A DNA stretch of 5,992 bases from an uncultured Planctomycetota bacterium (GTDB lineage Bacteria > Planctomycetota > Phycisphaerae > Sedimentisphaerales > Anaerobacaceae): assembly GCA_903927855.1 (NCBI GenBank), contig CAIYOL010000056.1:1-5992 (forward strand). Reading direction: 5' to 3'. Shown one piece after another: positions 1-5,992 of this stretch. Below the pieces are notes generated by a model that saw only the letters and a program-made list of their open reading frames with translations, was not told the origin of the DNA and made no database searches. The position numbers and the translations under genes were made by a program. Each line of letters opens with the position of its first letter. Positions within the stretch are counted from its first letter, which is position 1.

Positions 1-2
1 AA

Positions 3-104
3 TTGTCGCTTAACTGAAGCAATAATCCTTCCAAATTCATTAAAATATTTGATATCTGGTAACAATATACGGTTTAATTCGTTTCTATCTTTTGACGAGT
101 TAAG
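3..104 (-). pseudogene. Probable out-of-frame continuation of the methyltransferase remnant, running off the left edge
   Basis: Shifted by -1 relative to the methyltransferase remnant, the minus strand stays open from the TGA at 107-105 to the window edge. From the A run at 93-90 it reads KDRNELNRILLPDIKYF and then an FGRIIASVKRQ tail. One extra A in that run would join the two frames. In intact relatives the equivalent position holds a (V/I)xPxN(V/I)-like segment followed by a HxAxFP motif. The ILLPDIKYF stretch could correspond to the first of these, but this is a weak alignment made from memory. The rest of the gene, if present, lies outside the window. Confidence 0.4.
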
Positions 105-448
105 TCATTTTCGCTCATATTGGAAAGCCTTGCTTTCGCCCAGTTGCCTATGGGTTTGCGGACAGCTTTTTGATTAATATAGGGTTTTGGAGTTTTGGCA
201 AGATGAAAACAATACTCCCAACCATCTCTTAATCTTGTGGGCCAATAACCCGGCATCGGATTCGGCTTGTACCAGATATAATCGTCTATGCAAAACCACC
301 CTAAAGAAGAAAGCATTTCAATCGTGTGCCAGACATATCGATGGCGAACGCTGTTTACAACTTTATCCTTTATATTAATAACCAGACTGCTCTCCAGCTT
401 CAGCACATTCCAGAAAGAATCGACAACCAATCTATTCCTTGCTCTCAA
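74..448 (-). pseudogene. Remnant of a beta-type site-specific DNA methyltransferase (N6-adenine or N4-cytosine), 5' truncated
   Basis: This 124-residue reading frame matches the middle of the N6_N4 DNA methyltransferase family. Those enzymes transfer a methyl group from S-adenosylmethionine to the exocyclic amine of A or C at a restriction site. The residues seen are SLVINIKD (21-28), then IDDYIWYKPNPMPG (54-67), RLRDGWEYCFH (72-82) and KPIGNWAKARL (98-108). The family normally has the catalytic (D/S)PPY motif about 50-80 residues before the SLVINI strand. Here only about 20 residues precede it, an in-frame TGA lies at 454-452, and the sequence above is occupied by the intact nuclease gene, so the catalytic motif is missing. 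The only usable start is TTG at 448, whose TTGA overlaps the upstream stop. The frame closes at TAA (76-74) before any SAM-binding DPFxGSG motif, and the protein probably continues in another frame. Family assignment is confident; specificity cannot be read. The product is almost certainly not an active methylase. Confidence 0.8.
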
Positions 449-1623
449 ACATCAATCGGTTCATACTCGATTTCAAGTTTCTTGCAAAGGCTATCCAAAA
501 CGGCCAGACCTCTTTGTCTGGAGTAATGGCTCTCCATAGCATATCCTTCGCACCAGACAGGATTGAAAAAATCGCGCCCATTGGGATGTCTCGGATTTTT
601 TTCATTCGAAATGATATAGCGACTCCGCCCCGTACCCCATGGCAAAGCAATCTTAGAAATGTATCCTTTATCAACGATATACTTTAATATCTTTTCATAT
701 AGAGTCCTTAGCATCTCCCCTTCAAAAACGCGACCATCTACTTTGACAGCAATTTTCCCCGTTTCGCGACCTCTTGCAGGTAAGTCAGCCGGCGTGTAGT
801 CTATGACTCCCTCTGCTTGCAGAGCATCAAATATCGAATCAAAAACGTCGGTGTACCTATCATAGAGTTCCCGCGCCAACGACTTTTCTTGTTCAGTTAT
901 AGCCATTTTTATTCCTTTATATGTCGTCTTCAAATTTTTGATATACTGAATTATAAAAGGCTTAGCTTTCTCATTCAAATTTGGATGGTCAATAACAGGC
1001 ACCAAAAGCTTATCGTGAAGGAGTTGGTAATCTATACAATACCATCTTTCGTCACCTGCGGTAGCTTTTGAATCAGATAACAGTTTCGGTACTATGTAAA
1101 TGAGAAGATTATTGTCGTTACAATGCTGCTTCTGAAGCCAATCGGCATAGCGTTGAGATTGTTTTCCATCTACTGGCGAATCAATTTTGAGTTCAAAAAT
1201 GATATTTAACTTTTCTTGTTTCCCCTTAGCCGAATTGTACTCCGCCGTAAGAAAAATGTCGAATCTTCCAACGTCTTTAACGCTCGTTTCAGATGGAGCG
1301 TACTCATTGGGGCTAACTTCGACGTTTGTAAACTCGATGGTTGGCAGCAGATTTATGATTTTCCTTATGGCATGCCCTTCGGCTTTCAAACATCTTTCAT
1401 CAAATAAAAGAAGTAGAAACCGCTTAAGGACGTATGTAGACAACAGGTGGGTTCCTTCTGCGTCAAGAAGCCACCCCCAAAAACACGAGTGCCATCGCTC
1501 ATAGTGGCATCGCCCAACAATCCTAAAAATGTTAGGTTCTCCCAAAAGGTTGGTGAACTTGATAAATGCTGGCTCAGAAAGCAGAGCTAATAAGTGTTCA
1601 GCAAAAGTAGGTTTCTTTCCCAT
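445..1623 (-). CDS. PD-(D/E)XK superfamily nuclease (PDDEXK_4-like)
   Basis: This 392-residue protein is a predicted metal-dependent DNA nuclease of the PD-(D/E)XK fold, likely cytoplasmic. Its N-terminal half has the usual layout of the PDDEXK_4-type family: EPNIFRIVG (29-37), then YERWHSCFWGWLLD (41-54). That second stretch corresponds to the family's E-x-x-HS-x-x-L-x-WLLD signature. The catalytic strand pair follows, GRFDIFL (119-125, D122) and IIFELKI (141-147, E144 and K146), with Q155 and Y159 in the next helix. Residues 240-392 form a second part that I do not recognise; it may be a DNA-recognition or C-terminal accessory domain. The ATG at 1623 is preceded by only a weak GGA, so translation may depend partly on the upstream gene, 42 bases away. 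The stop overlaps the TTG of the methyltransferase remnant. Family members occur beside restriction-modification genes and as solo defence genes. The active site looks intact. Whether it acts as the restriction enzyme, a helper or an independent nuclease is not shown by the sequence. Confidence 0.85.
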   Translation of the reverse strand: MGKKPTFAEHLLALLSEPAFIKFTNLLGEPNIFRIVGRCHYERWHSCFWGWLLDAEGTHLLSTYVLKRFLLLLFDERCLKAEGHAIRKIINLLPTIEFTNVEVSPNEYAPSETSVKDVGRFDIFLTAEYNSAKGKQEKLNIIFELKIDSPVDGKQSQRYADWLQKQHCNDNNLLIYIVPKLLSDSKATAGDERWYCIDYQLLHDKLLVPVIDHPNLNEKAKPFIIQYIKNLKTTYKGIKMAITEQEKSLARELYDRYTDVFDSIFDALQAEGVIDYTPADLPARGRETGKIAVKVDGRVFEGEMLRTLYEKILKYIVDKGYISKIALPWGTGRSRYIISNEKNPRHPNGRDFFNPVWCEGYAMESHYSRQRGLAVLDSLCKKLEIEYEPIDV

Positions 1624-1665
1624 ATAGATTATCCATGCTGGTATCTTCTGTTCAATTTTATATCA

Positions 1666-2640
1666 TCACGATGCATCTGATAACGGGTAAAGGCAATAAA
1701 CATTTCCTGATATTGGTATGGTGTCTCCAGGTTTCACACAGGAGAATTCAAGGAATCTTATCGGCGAAATCATTCCGGCTGAATCAAGCAGATTGAGTGC
1801 CAACAGCTTCTTTTTTAGAAGACTCTCGCATTTTTTGCGGCAAAGAGGCGTAAGAAACAACAAATGGTCGGCGAAACGTTTAATACCTTGGAGATAAATT
1901 TCTCTGGCGTTTCTGCCGGTAACATAAGGGAATATGAAGTCAGGATCCCAAAATTCGCAATTGAGCGAATACGGCCTTTCCTGATCATCGCATCGTATCT
2001 GCCTATCGGAATAAGAAAGGAGTTTTCCATGTGATGGCGTGGCAATGCAAACGACACAAAGGTAAGGCCTTGTTAAATTTTTTTCCTCTTTTGCAACAGT
2101 TTCAATTCTCCTTATAACTCCAGGAATATCCTGACCACCGACAGTATCCGCCGATTTCTTTACAGAAATATATAAACGAAGACCCTCAGAAAAAGTTGGT
2201 GTATCTATATCCGCTACAATATCTCCTTCCCTGTAACCATCAAACACCGGCCAACGTTGACGCATCAGTTCAAGCAATAAATACTGATAAAAAACTCCTA
2301 TTGTCATTCGATGACGCTGCATTTCATGACTAACAGCATCAAGTTCAAAAAGATTGTCTATGTCGCAAAGACTTACAAAGTGTGGACTTATAATGGGATC
2401 GCTTCTTGTTTTTAAATGTCTAATACATAATTCGACTAAAGCTTGTGGGGTTTCAGCGATAATTCGTTTTTTCCCACTCTTTTTTAAGTTACAACGATGA
2501 AATGCCTGATCGATGCAGTTTCTTATGTTAGATAAAGACATTGGAGGACTCAAAGGCGGAAACAATTCAGGTCTGGCAAGCAATAATCCTTTTACCCGTG
2601 GATATTGTTGTAGTTTTGGGCCTTGCCTAACCTTGGACAT
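1666..2640 (-). CDS. Putative type II restriction endonuclease-like protein
   Basis: This 324-residue protein is one I cannot assign to a named family. A plausible PD-(D/E)XK core is visible. There is a helix with E124 (FYQYLLLELM, 118-127), an acidic strand YREGDIVADID (136-146, D140 or D144 as metal ligand), and a strand ending in LYISVKKS (156-163, K161 or K162). The Glu of the usual E-x-K is replaced by Ser, as happens in some restriction enzymes. The next segment, ADTVGGQDIPGVIRRIE (164-180), and a later WDPDFIFPYVTGRNAREIY (231-249) look like conserved, function-bearing stretches. No signal peptide or membrane segment is seen. The ATG at 2640 has a good ribosome site (AAGAGGA), 18 bases after the nrdJ stop. 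Composition is more AT-rich than nrdJ, suggesting later acquisition. Its position upstream of a PD-(D/E)XK nuclease and a methyltransferase remnant supports a restriction role, but that is inference. Confidence 0.6.
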   Translation of the reverse strand: MSKVRQGPKLQQYPRVKGLLLARPELFPPLSPPMSLSNIRNCIDQAFHRCNLKKSGKKRIIAETPQALVELCIRHLKTRSDPIISPHFVSLCDIDNLFELDAVSHEMQRHRMTIGVFYQYLLLELMRQRWPVFDGYREGDIVADIDTPTFSEGLRLYISVKKSADTVGGQDIPGVIRRIETVAKEEKNLTRPYLCVVCIATPSHGKLLSYSDRQIRCDDQERPYSLNCEFWDPDFIFPYVTGRNAREIYLQGIKRFADHLLFLTPLCRKKCESLLKKKLLALNLLDSAGMISPIRFLEFSCVKPGDTIPISGNVYCLYPLSDAS

Positions 2641-2648
2641 AACTTTAT

Positions 2649-2655
2649 TCCTCTT
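2649..2655 (-). promoter_or_regulatory. Ribosome binding site of the restriction endonuclease-like gene
   Basis: AAGAGGA on the minus strand lies eight bases before the ATG at 2640, inside the 18-base gap after the nrdJ stop. It supports independent translation initiation on a shared transcript. Confidence 0.7.
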
Positions 2656-2658
2656 AAA

Positions 2659-5600
2659 TCAGGAGCAGCCCATAGAGTTACCGCAGTTGAAGCATTTATA
2701 GCAGGTGCCGTTTCGGACGGTGATGGCTCCGCAAATATCACAGGCTGGGGCATCGTCGGAAAAATGCTCAAACTGGGAGCTGAACTGCTGCATAACAGCC
2801 GCCTCAGACTGCAATTGACTATCTTCATCGGTAACAACAGAGCTAACCAAAGCCCCTATTCGATTGGCCAGACTGGCAAATCTGCCTTTCGGAGCAGGCG
2901 AAGAAAGCTTATCCAAATCTTTTGTAGAAGATTCTTCGTCCAAACGAACTACCTTTTCCTTTGCTTTGACCGCAGATTTAACTTCGACGATTTTATGCGC
3001 GAGGTCTTTTGTCTTTTCGACTAACTGCCTCGCCGTTGTCGTATTTTTACTTTCCTTGGTCTCTGCCGTCCGGTTAGGAGTGTTCTGCTCGGCATAGCCG
3101 GGTATAAACTGACAGCCCAGCCAGCAGAAAATATAGTCGATTAAGCTCTTTGCAAAAGGTATGTCCCTGTTCGACGTCATTCCCGACGGTTCAAACCTTG
3201 CGTGCCTGAACTTGTCCACAAGCGTTATCAGCGGCACGCCATATTGCAGCGACATTGAGGTGCAGGTGCCTATCACATCCATAAGACCCCCGACGGTGCT
3301 GCCCTCCTTGGCCATAGTAATAAACATCTCGCCGGGCTGACCATCCTCATACAGCCCCACAGTAAGGTATCCTTCGTGTCCCGCGACAGAAAATTTATGC
3401 GTTATGCTCTGTCGTGTATCCGGCAGCCGATGCCTGAACGGACGTGCCGGGCTTTGCACTTCAGCAGCCTTGCCATCCTTATGCTTTTGGGTTGAGACCG
3501 GCTGCAGCTTTTTGGAGCCATCACGATAGATCGCCACCGCTTTTAACCCGAGCTTCCATCCTTCCATATAGGCCGCCGCGATTTCTTCGGTCGTACTTTC
3601 TTTGGGCATATTGATGGTCTTGCTGATAGCACCGGTTATAAACGGCTGAACAGCAGCCATCATTTTCAGATGCGCGAGATAATGGATATGCCTTTTGCCG
3701 TTGCGGGGCTTAAAGGCGCAGTCAAAAATCGGCAAATGGGCGGGGTTAATTTTTTCCGCCCCTTCGATTGTCTCACTTTTGTCTATGTGGTCGCAGATTA
3801 ATTTAATATCTTCGGCGCTGTAACCGAGCCTGTCGAGCGCCATTGCGACGGTTTTGTTGACAAGCTTGAGCATTCCGCCGCCGGCCAGCAGCTTGTATTT
3901 GACCAAGGCGATGTCCGGCTCAACGCCGGTGGTATCACAATCCATCATAAAACCGATAGTCCCCGTCGGCGCAAGGACAGTTACCTGTGCATTGCGGAAG
4001 CCGACTTTGGAGCCGGCGTCAAAGGCCTGGTCCCAGACATCCCTCGCGGCATTGCGTATATAGTCGGGACAGTGTGATTCCGGGATATTAAGGACGTGCT
4101 GGCGGTGCATATTGATAACCTTCAGCATCGCTTCGGCATTCTTGCGGAATTCCTCAAAAGGCCCTTTGACTGAAGCAATTTCGGCGCTTGTCGTATAAGC
4201 TGCTCCTGTCAGTATGGCGCTTATCGCCCCGGCCAGTGCCCTTGCCTGGTCGGAATCATAAGGCAGCGCAAGACTCATTGCGAGACAACCGAGATTGGCA
4301 TAACCCAGGCCCAGCGGCCTGAACAGATGGCTGTTGACGGTAATCGGTTTATCCGGATAGCTTCCGTTATCAACCAGAATTTCCTGCGCGATGATGAACA
4401 GCCGAACAGCGATTTTAAAGCTGGCGACATCGAAAGAGCCGTCTTCTCTGCGAAATTTCATAAGATTCAGCGAAGCCAAATTGCACGCTGAATCATCGAC
4501 GAACATATATTCACTGCATGGGTTCGAGGAATTAATCGGCCCAGAACCTGGACAGGTGTGCCATCGGTTAATTGTGCTGTGGTACTGCAGACCGGGGTCG
4601 CCGCAAATCCTCGTGCCCTCGGCAATTAGCTCCATTAGCTCGCGTGCCGAATGCTCTTCCACTTTTTCGCCACTCGTTACAGCGTATGTGGCCCACTGTG
4701 CATCTTTTTCCACCGCCTGCATAAACTCATCGAATACGCGCACTGAAAGATTGGAATTCTGAAACATCACGCTGCTGTATGCCTGCTGGTTGTAATCTCC
4801 GTCATAGCCGGCTTCAATAAGGGCCCATGCCTTTTTCTCCTCCTCTGCTTTGCAGGTGATAAACTCCTTAATGTCAGGATGGGTAATTTTTAACGATTGC
4901 ATCTTCGCCGCTCGGCGGGTCTTTCCACCCGATTTGATTACCGCAGCTATCTGGTCATAAACCCTCATAAAACTCAAAGGTCCCGAAGGTTTGCCCCCGC
5001 CGGAAAGTTTCTCTTTACTGCTTCGCAGTGTTGAAAGGTCGGTTCCCGTTCCCGAGCCGTGCTTGAAAAGCATTGCCTCGCTTGCCGCAAGGCGCATTAT
5101 GTCTTCCATCGAGTCCTTGACCGATTGGATAAAACAAGCCGAGGCCTGTGGATATTCGTAGCTGTTTTGGCACGCAACGACACTTTTGCTCTGCGGGTCC
5201 CAATGAAAATTATGCTTGCCGCCGCTAACACCGTAAACGTCAAAGAGACCTACGTTAAACCACACAGGCGAATTAAATGACCCGTATTGGTTCACGCACA
5301 GCCAGGTCAGTTCATTGTAGAAAGCATCGGCATCCTCGTTGGTTGCGAAGTAACCGTCTTTTCTGCCGCGGTCGGCTATCGTTTTACAAACACGATGGAC
5401 AAGCTGTTTTACTGAACGCTCCCGATGGCCGGACTCGACATCACCGTAAAAGTATTTGCTGGCCACGACCTTTACTGCCAATTGGCTCCAGGAAGCCGGG
5501 ACCTCGATATTATCCTGCTCGAAAACCACCTGTCCGCCGTCACCGCTAATCTTAGCTGAACGGGTTTCCCATTCAAGCTGGTCAAATGGATGAACTCCGG

Positions 5601-5715
5601 GGGTCGAAAAGAAATACTCTATTCTCAAGCCGGACGACCCGCGGGTTTCTCCTGCAGTTTCTGGTTGCGTTTGCTTGTCCTTAAAGGGATTTTCGGGGTT
5701 GAACTTGTGCGACAT
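2659..5715 (-). CDS. nrdJ: Vitamin B12-dependent (class II) ribonucleoside-diphosphate/triphosphate reductase
   Basis: This 1018-residue cytoplasmic enzyme reduces ribonucleotides to deoxyribonucleotides, using adenosylcobalamin to make the active-site thiyl radical. It works without oxygen and without a second radical subunit. The N-terminal part is typical of the large NrdJ type (STPGVHPFD 37-45, FNSPVWFNVGL 147-157). Key residues are C194 (SACFIQ) and C411 (SACNLASLNL), the redox pair, and N398-C400-E402 in NPCSE, where C400 carries the radical. A glycine-rich FKHGSGTGTDLS (217-228) and the phosphate-binding region APTGTIGF (582-589) are also present. Residues of about 765-870 form a TSCPD-like domain. 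A charged linker leads to a cysteine-rich tail with C992, C995, C1005, C1008, C1011 and C1017, probably the swinging redox or zinc-binding end. No ATP-cone is seen at the N-terminus. ATG at 5715 is preceded by GGAGG at ideal spacing. The gene is intact and its length is normal for this type. Substrate level (NDP or NTP) is not evident. Confidence 0.97.
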   Translation of the reverse strand: MSHKFNPENPFKDKQTQPETAGETRGSSGLRIEYFFSTPGVHPFDQLEWETRSAKISGDGGQVVFEQDNIEVPASWSQLAVKVVASKYFYGDVESGHRERSVKQLVHRVCKTIADRGRKDGYFATNEDADAFYNELTWLCVNQYGSFNSPVWFNVGLFDVYGVSGGKHNFHWDPQSKSVVACQNSYEYPQASACFIQSVKDSMEDIMRLAASEAMLFKHGSGTGTDLSTLRSSKEKLSGGGKPSGPLSFMRVYDQIAAVIKSGGKTRRAAKMQSLKITHPDIKEFITCKAEEEKKAWALIEAGYDGDYNQQAYSSVMFQNSNLSVRVFDEFMQAVEKDAQWATYAVTSGEKVEEHSARELMELIAEGTRICGDPGLQYHSTINRWHTCPGSGPINSSNPCSEYMFVDDSACNLASLNLMKFRREDGSFDVASFKIAVRLFIIAQEILVDNGSYPDKPITVNSHLFRPLGLGYANLGCLAMSLALPYDSDQARALAGAISAILTGAAYTTSAEIASVKGPFEEFRKNAEAMLKVINMHRQHVLNIPESHCPDYIRNAARDVWDQAFDAGSKVGFRNAQVTVLAPTGTIGFMMDCDTTGVEPDIALVKYKLLAGGGMLKLVNKTVAMALDRLGYSAEDIKLICDHIDKSETIEGAEKINPAHLPIFDCAFKPRNGKRHIHYLAHLKMMAAVQPFITGAISKTINMPKESTTEEIAAAYMEGWKLGLKAVAIYRDGSKKLQPVSTQKHKDGKAAEVQSPARPFRHRLPDTRQSITHKFSVAGHEGYLTVGLYEDGQPGEMFITMAKEGSTVGGLMDVIGTCTSMSLQYGVPLITLVDKFRHARFEPSGMTSNRDIPFAKSLIDYIFCWLGCQFIPGYAEQNTPNRTAETKESKNTTTARQLVEKTKDLAHKIVEVKSAVKAKEKVVRLDEESSTKDLDKLSSPAPKGRFASLANRIGALVSSVVTDEDSQLQSEAAVMQQFSSQFEHFSDDAPACDICGAITVRNGTCYKCFNCGNSMGCS

Positions 5716-5721
5716 TACACG

Positions 5722-5726
5722 CCTCC
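5722..5726 (-). promoter_or_regulatory. Ribosome binding site of nrdJ
   Basis: The minus strand reads GGAGG, then six bases (CGTGTA), then the ATG at 5715. This near-ideal Shine-Dalgarno site fixes the nrdJ start, which also agrees with the N-terminus expected for the family. Confidence 0.85.
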
Positions 5727-5743
5727 GTGCGAAAAAACGAAAT

Positions 5744-5759
5744 ATACTATATATAGAAA
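5744..5759. promoter_or_regulatory. Proximal NrdR-box-like operator
   Basis: The perfect 10-base palindrome CTATATATAG (5747-5756) matches the core CWATATATWG of the NrdR box, and 12 of the 16 bases fit the full consensus ACACWATATATWGTGT as I recall it. NrdR is the ATP/dATP-sensing zinc repressor of ribonucleotide reductase genes. The site lies between the putative -10 and the nrdJ ribosome site, and overlaps the TATATA element. The outer arms do not match well, so an AT-rich coincidence cannot be excluded. Confidence 0.5.
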
Positions 5760-5779
5760 ACCCTTACGGGATAATGCAA
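5750..5779 (-). promoter_or_regulatory. Possible sigma-70-type promoter of nrdJ
   Basis: On the minus strand TTGCAT (5779-5774) and TATATA (5755-5750) are 18 bases apart, about 35 bases before the nrdJ ATG. The match to TTGACA/TATAAT is only partial. A second candidate, TTGCGT (5800-5795) with CATTAT (5776-5771), has the same spacing. One of these probably drives nrdJ and, by read-through, the nuclease genes. Confidence 0.35.
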
Positions 5780-5791
5780 CATATTGAGTCC
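5776..5791. promoter_or_regulatory. Distal, weaker NrdR-box-like operator
   Basis: GCAACATATTGAGTCC fits 9 of 16 positions of the recalled NrdR-box consensus. It sits exactly 32 bases from the proximal box, about three helical turns. NrdR boxes are usually found in pairs 31-32 bases apart on the same face of the DNA. Spacing is the main support; the sequence match alone would be unconvincing. Confidence 0.35.
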
Positions 5792-5895
5792 TTTACGCAA
5801 GAACTGTATCGGCAAATTAATGATATTTTGATTAGGTGTAAAGAGCAAATTCAGAATTTTTTGCATAAATTTGCTGAAGTTGCTGTTAGTCCTTG

Positions 5896-5910
5896 TAGCT
5901 ACTAAAGCTA
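5896..5910. repeat. Short inverted repeat (TAGCT/AGCTA, 5-base loop)
   Basis: TAGCT, a five-base spacer and AGCTA form a small imperfectly placed hairpin in the intergenic region. No T run follows on either strand at the distance needed for an intrinsic terminator. Its role is unknown and it may be chance. Confidence 0.3.
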
Positions 5911-5915
5911 TGAAG

Positions 5916-5930
5916 AGAAAAAATTTTTCT
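5916..5930. repeat. AT-rich palindrome (AGAAAAA a TTTTTCT)
   Basis: Seven-base arms around a single central A form a perfect palindrome. It has no GC stem, so it is not a standard terminator. It could be a protein-binding site or curved A-tract DNA upstream of the nrdJ promoter, or simply a product of local AT richness. Confidence 0.35.
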
Positions 5931-5992
5931 GAAAGAAGGCAAGGCATTTCAGATATTTTCAAAATGATGTTAAGATAACAATATGGCTACAC

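Larger units (their letters stand above)
5792..5992. other. Non-coding region upstream of the nrdJ operators
   Basis: This AT-rich stretch shows no credible gene. Small open frames on both strands lack ribosome sites and family resemblance. An ATG at 5983 on the plus strand (ATGGCTACAC) might begin a divergent gene beyond the window, but no Shine-Dalgarno sequence precedes it. No cobalamin riboswitch elements were recognised, and the space between the putative promoter and nrdJ is too short for one. Confidence 0.4.

Noticed and set aside
432..687. Short open frames on both strands around the nuclease 3' end
   Set aside because: They are shadows of the 392-residue nuclease gene, with no motifs of their own; none supplies the missing (D/S)PPY motif of the methyltransferase.
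2623..3097. Overlapping plus-strand open frames opposite the 3' end of nrdJ
   Set aside because: They lie antisense to a strongly conserved coding region, show low-complexity or odd composition, and have no ribosome sites or family resemblance.
4391..4762. A 123-residue plus-strand open frame
   Set aside because: It is antisense to the NPCSE active-site region of nrdJ, and its translation resembles no protein family.
5761..5770. CCC-TTAC-GGG as a hairpin or terminator
   Set aside because: The stem is only three base pairs, which is too short to be meaningful.
5747..5962. A 71-residue minus-strand open frame upstream of nrdJ
   Set aside because: It has no Shine-Dalgarno site, AT-driven composition, and it covers the predicted nrdJ promoter and operators.
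5716..5992. A cobalamin riboswitch upstream of nrdJ
   Set aside because: No B12-box-like or other recognisable riboswitch sequence was found, and the predicted leader between promoter and ATG is too short. Class II enzymes use B12 rather than being normally repressed by it.

Overview
The window holds one long minus-strand gene cluster, read from right to left. It starts with a full-length class II (adenosylcobalamin-dependent) ribonucleotide reductase, nrdJ (5715-2659). Only 18 bases after its stop comes a 324-residue gene that looks like a restriction endonuclease (2640-1666). A 42-base gap follows, then a 392-residue PD-(D/E)XK nuclease (1623-445). The cluster ends with a decayed piece of a beta-type DNA methyltransferase (448-74, probably running on in another frame to the left edge). 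No convincing gene lies on the plus strand. The right-hand 277 bases are non-coding and carry the nrdJ leader.

The organism is a bacterium with Shine-Dalgarno-led genes (GGAGG before nrdJ, AAGAGGA before the second gene). The NrdJ is of the large, roughly 1000-residue type with a TSCPD-like domain and a cysteine-rich C-terminal tail. That type occurs in Planctomycetota and several other phyla. A planctomycete or related lineage is possible, but the window alone does not settle it.

The regions differ in composition. nrdJ is more GC-rich and clearly a housekeeping gene. The three genes downstream are visibly more AT-rich and belong to DNA restriction-modification. The simplest reading is that a horizontally acquired restriction-modification cassette landed directly behind nrdJ and is transcribed from the nrdJ promoter, because no terminator or separate promoter is evident between them. 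The methyltransferase has lost its N-terminal catalytic (D/S)PPY motif and seems to carry a -1 frameshift. The cassette therefore looks partly degraded: both nucleases appear intact while their modification partner in this window is broken.

Upstream of nrdJ, an AT-rich palindrome closely matches the core of an NrdR operator. A weaker copy lies 32 bases away, which is the usual tandem arrangement for this ribonucleotide reductase repressor. If that is right, the nuclease genes may also fall under NrdR control by read-through.
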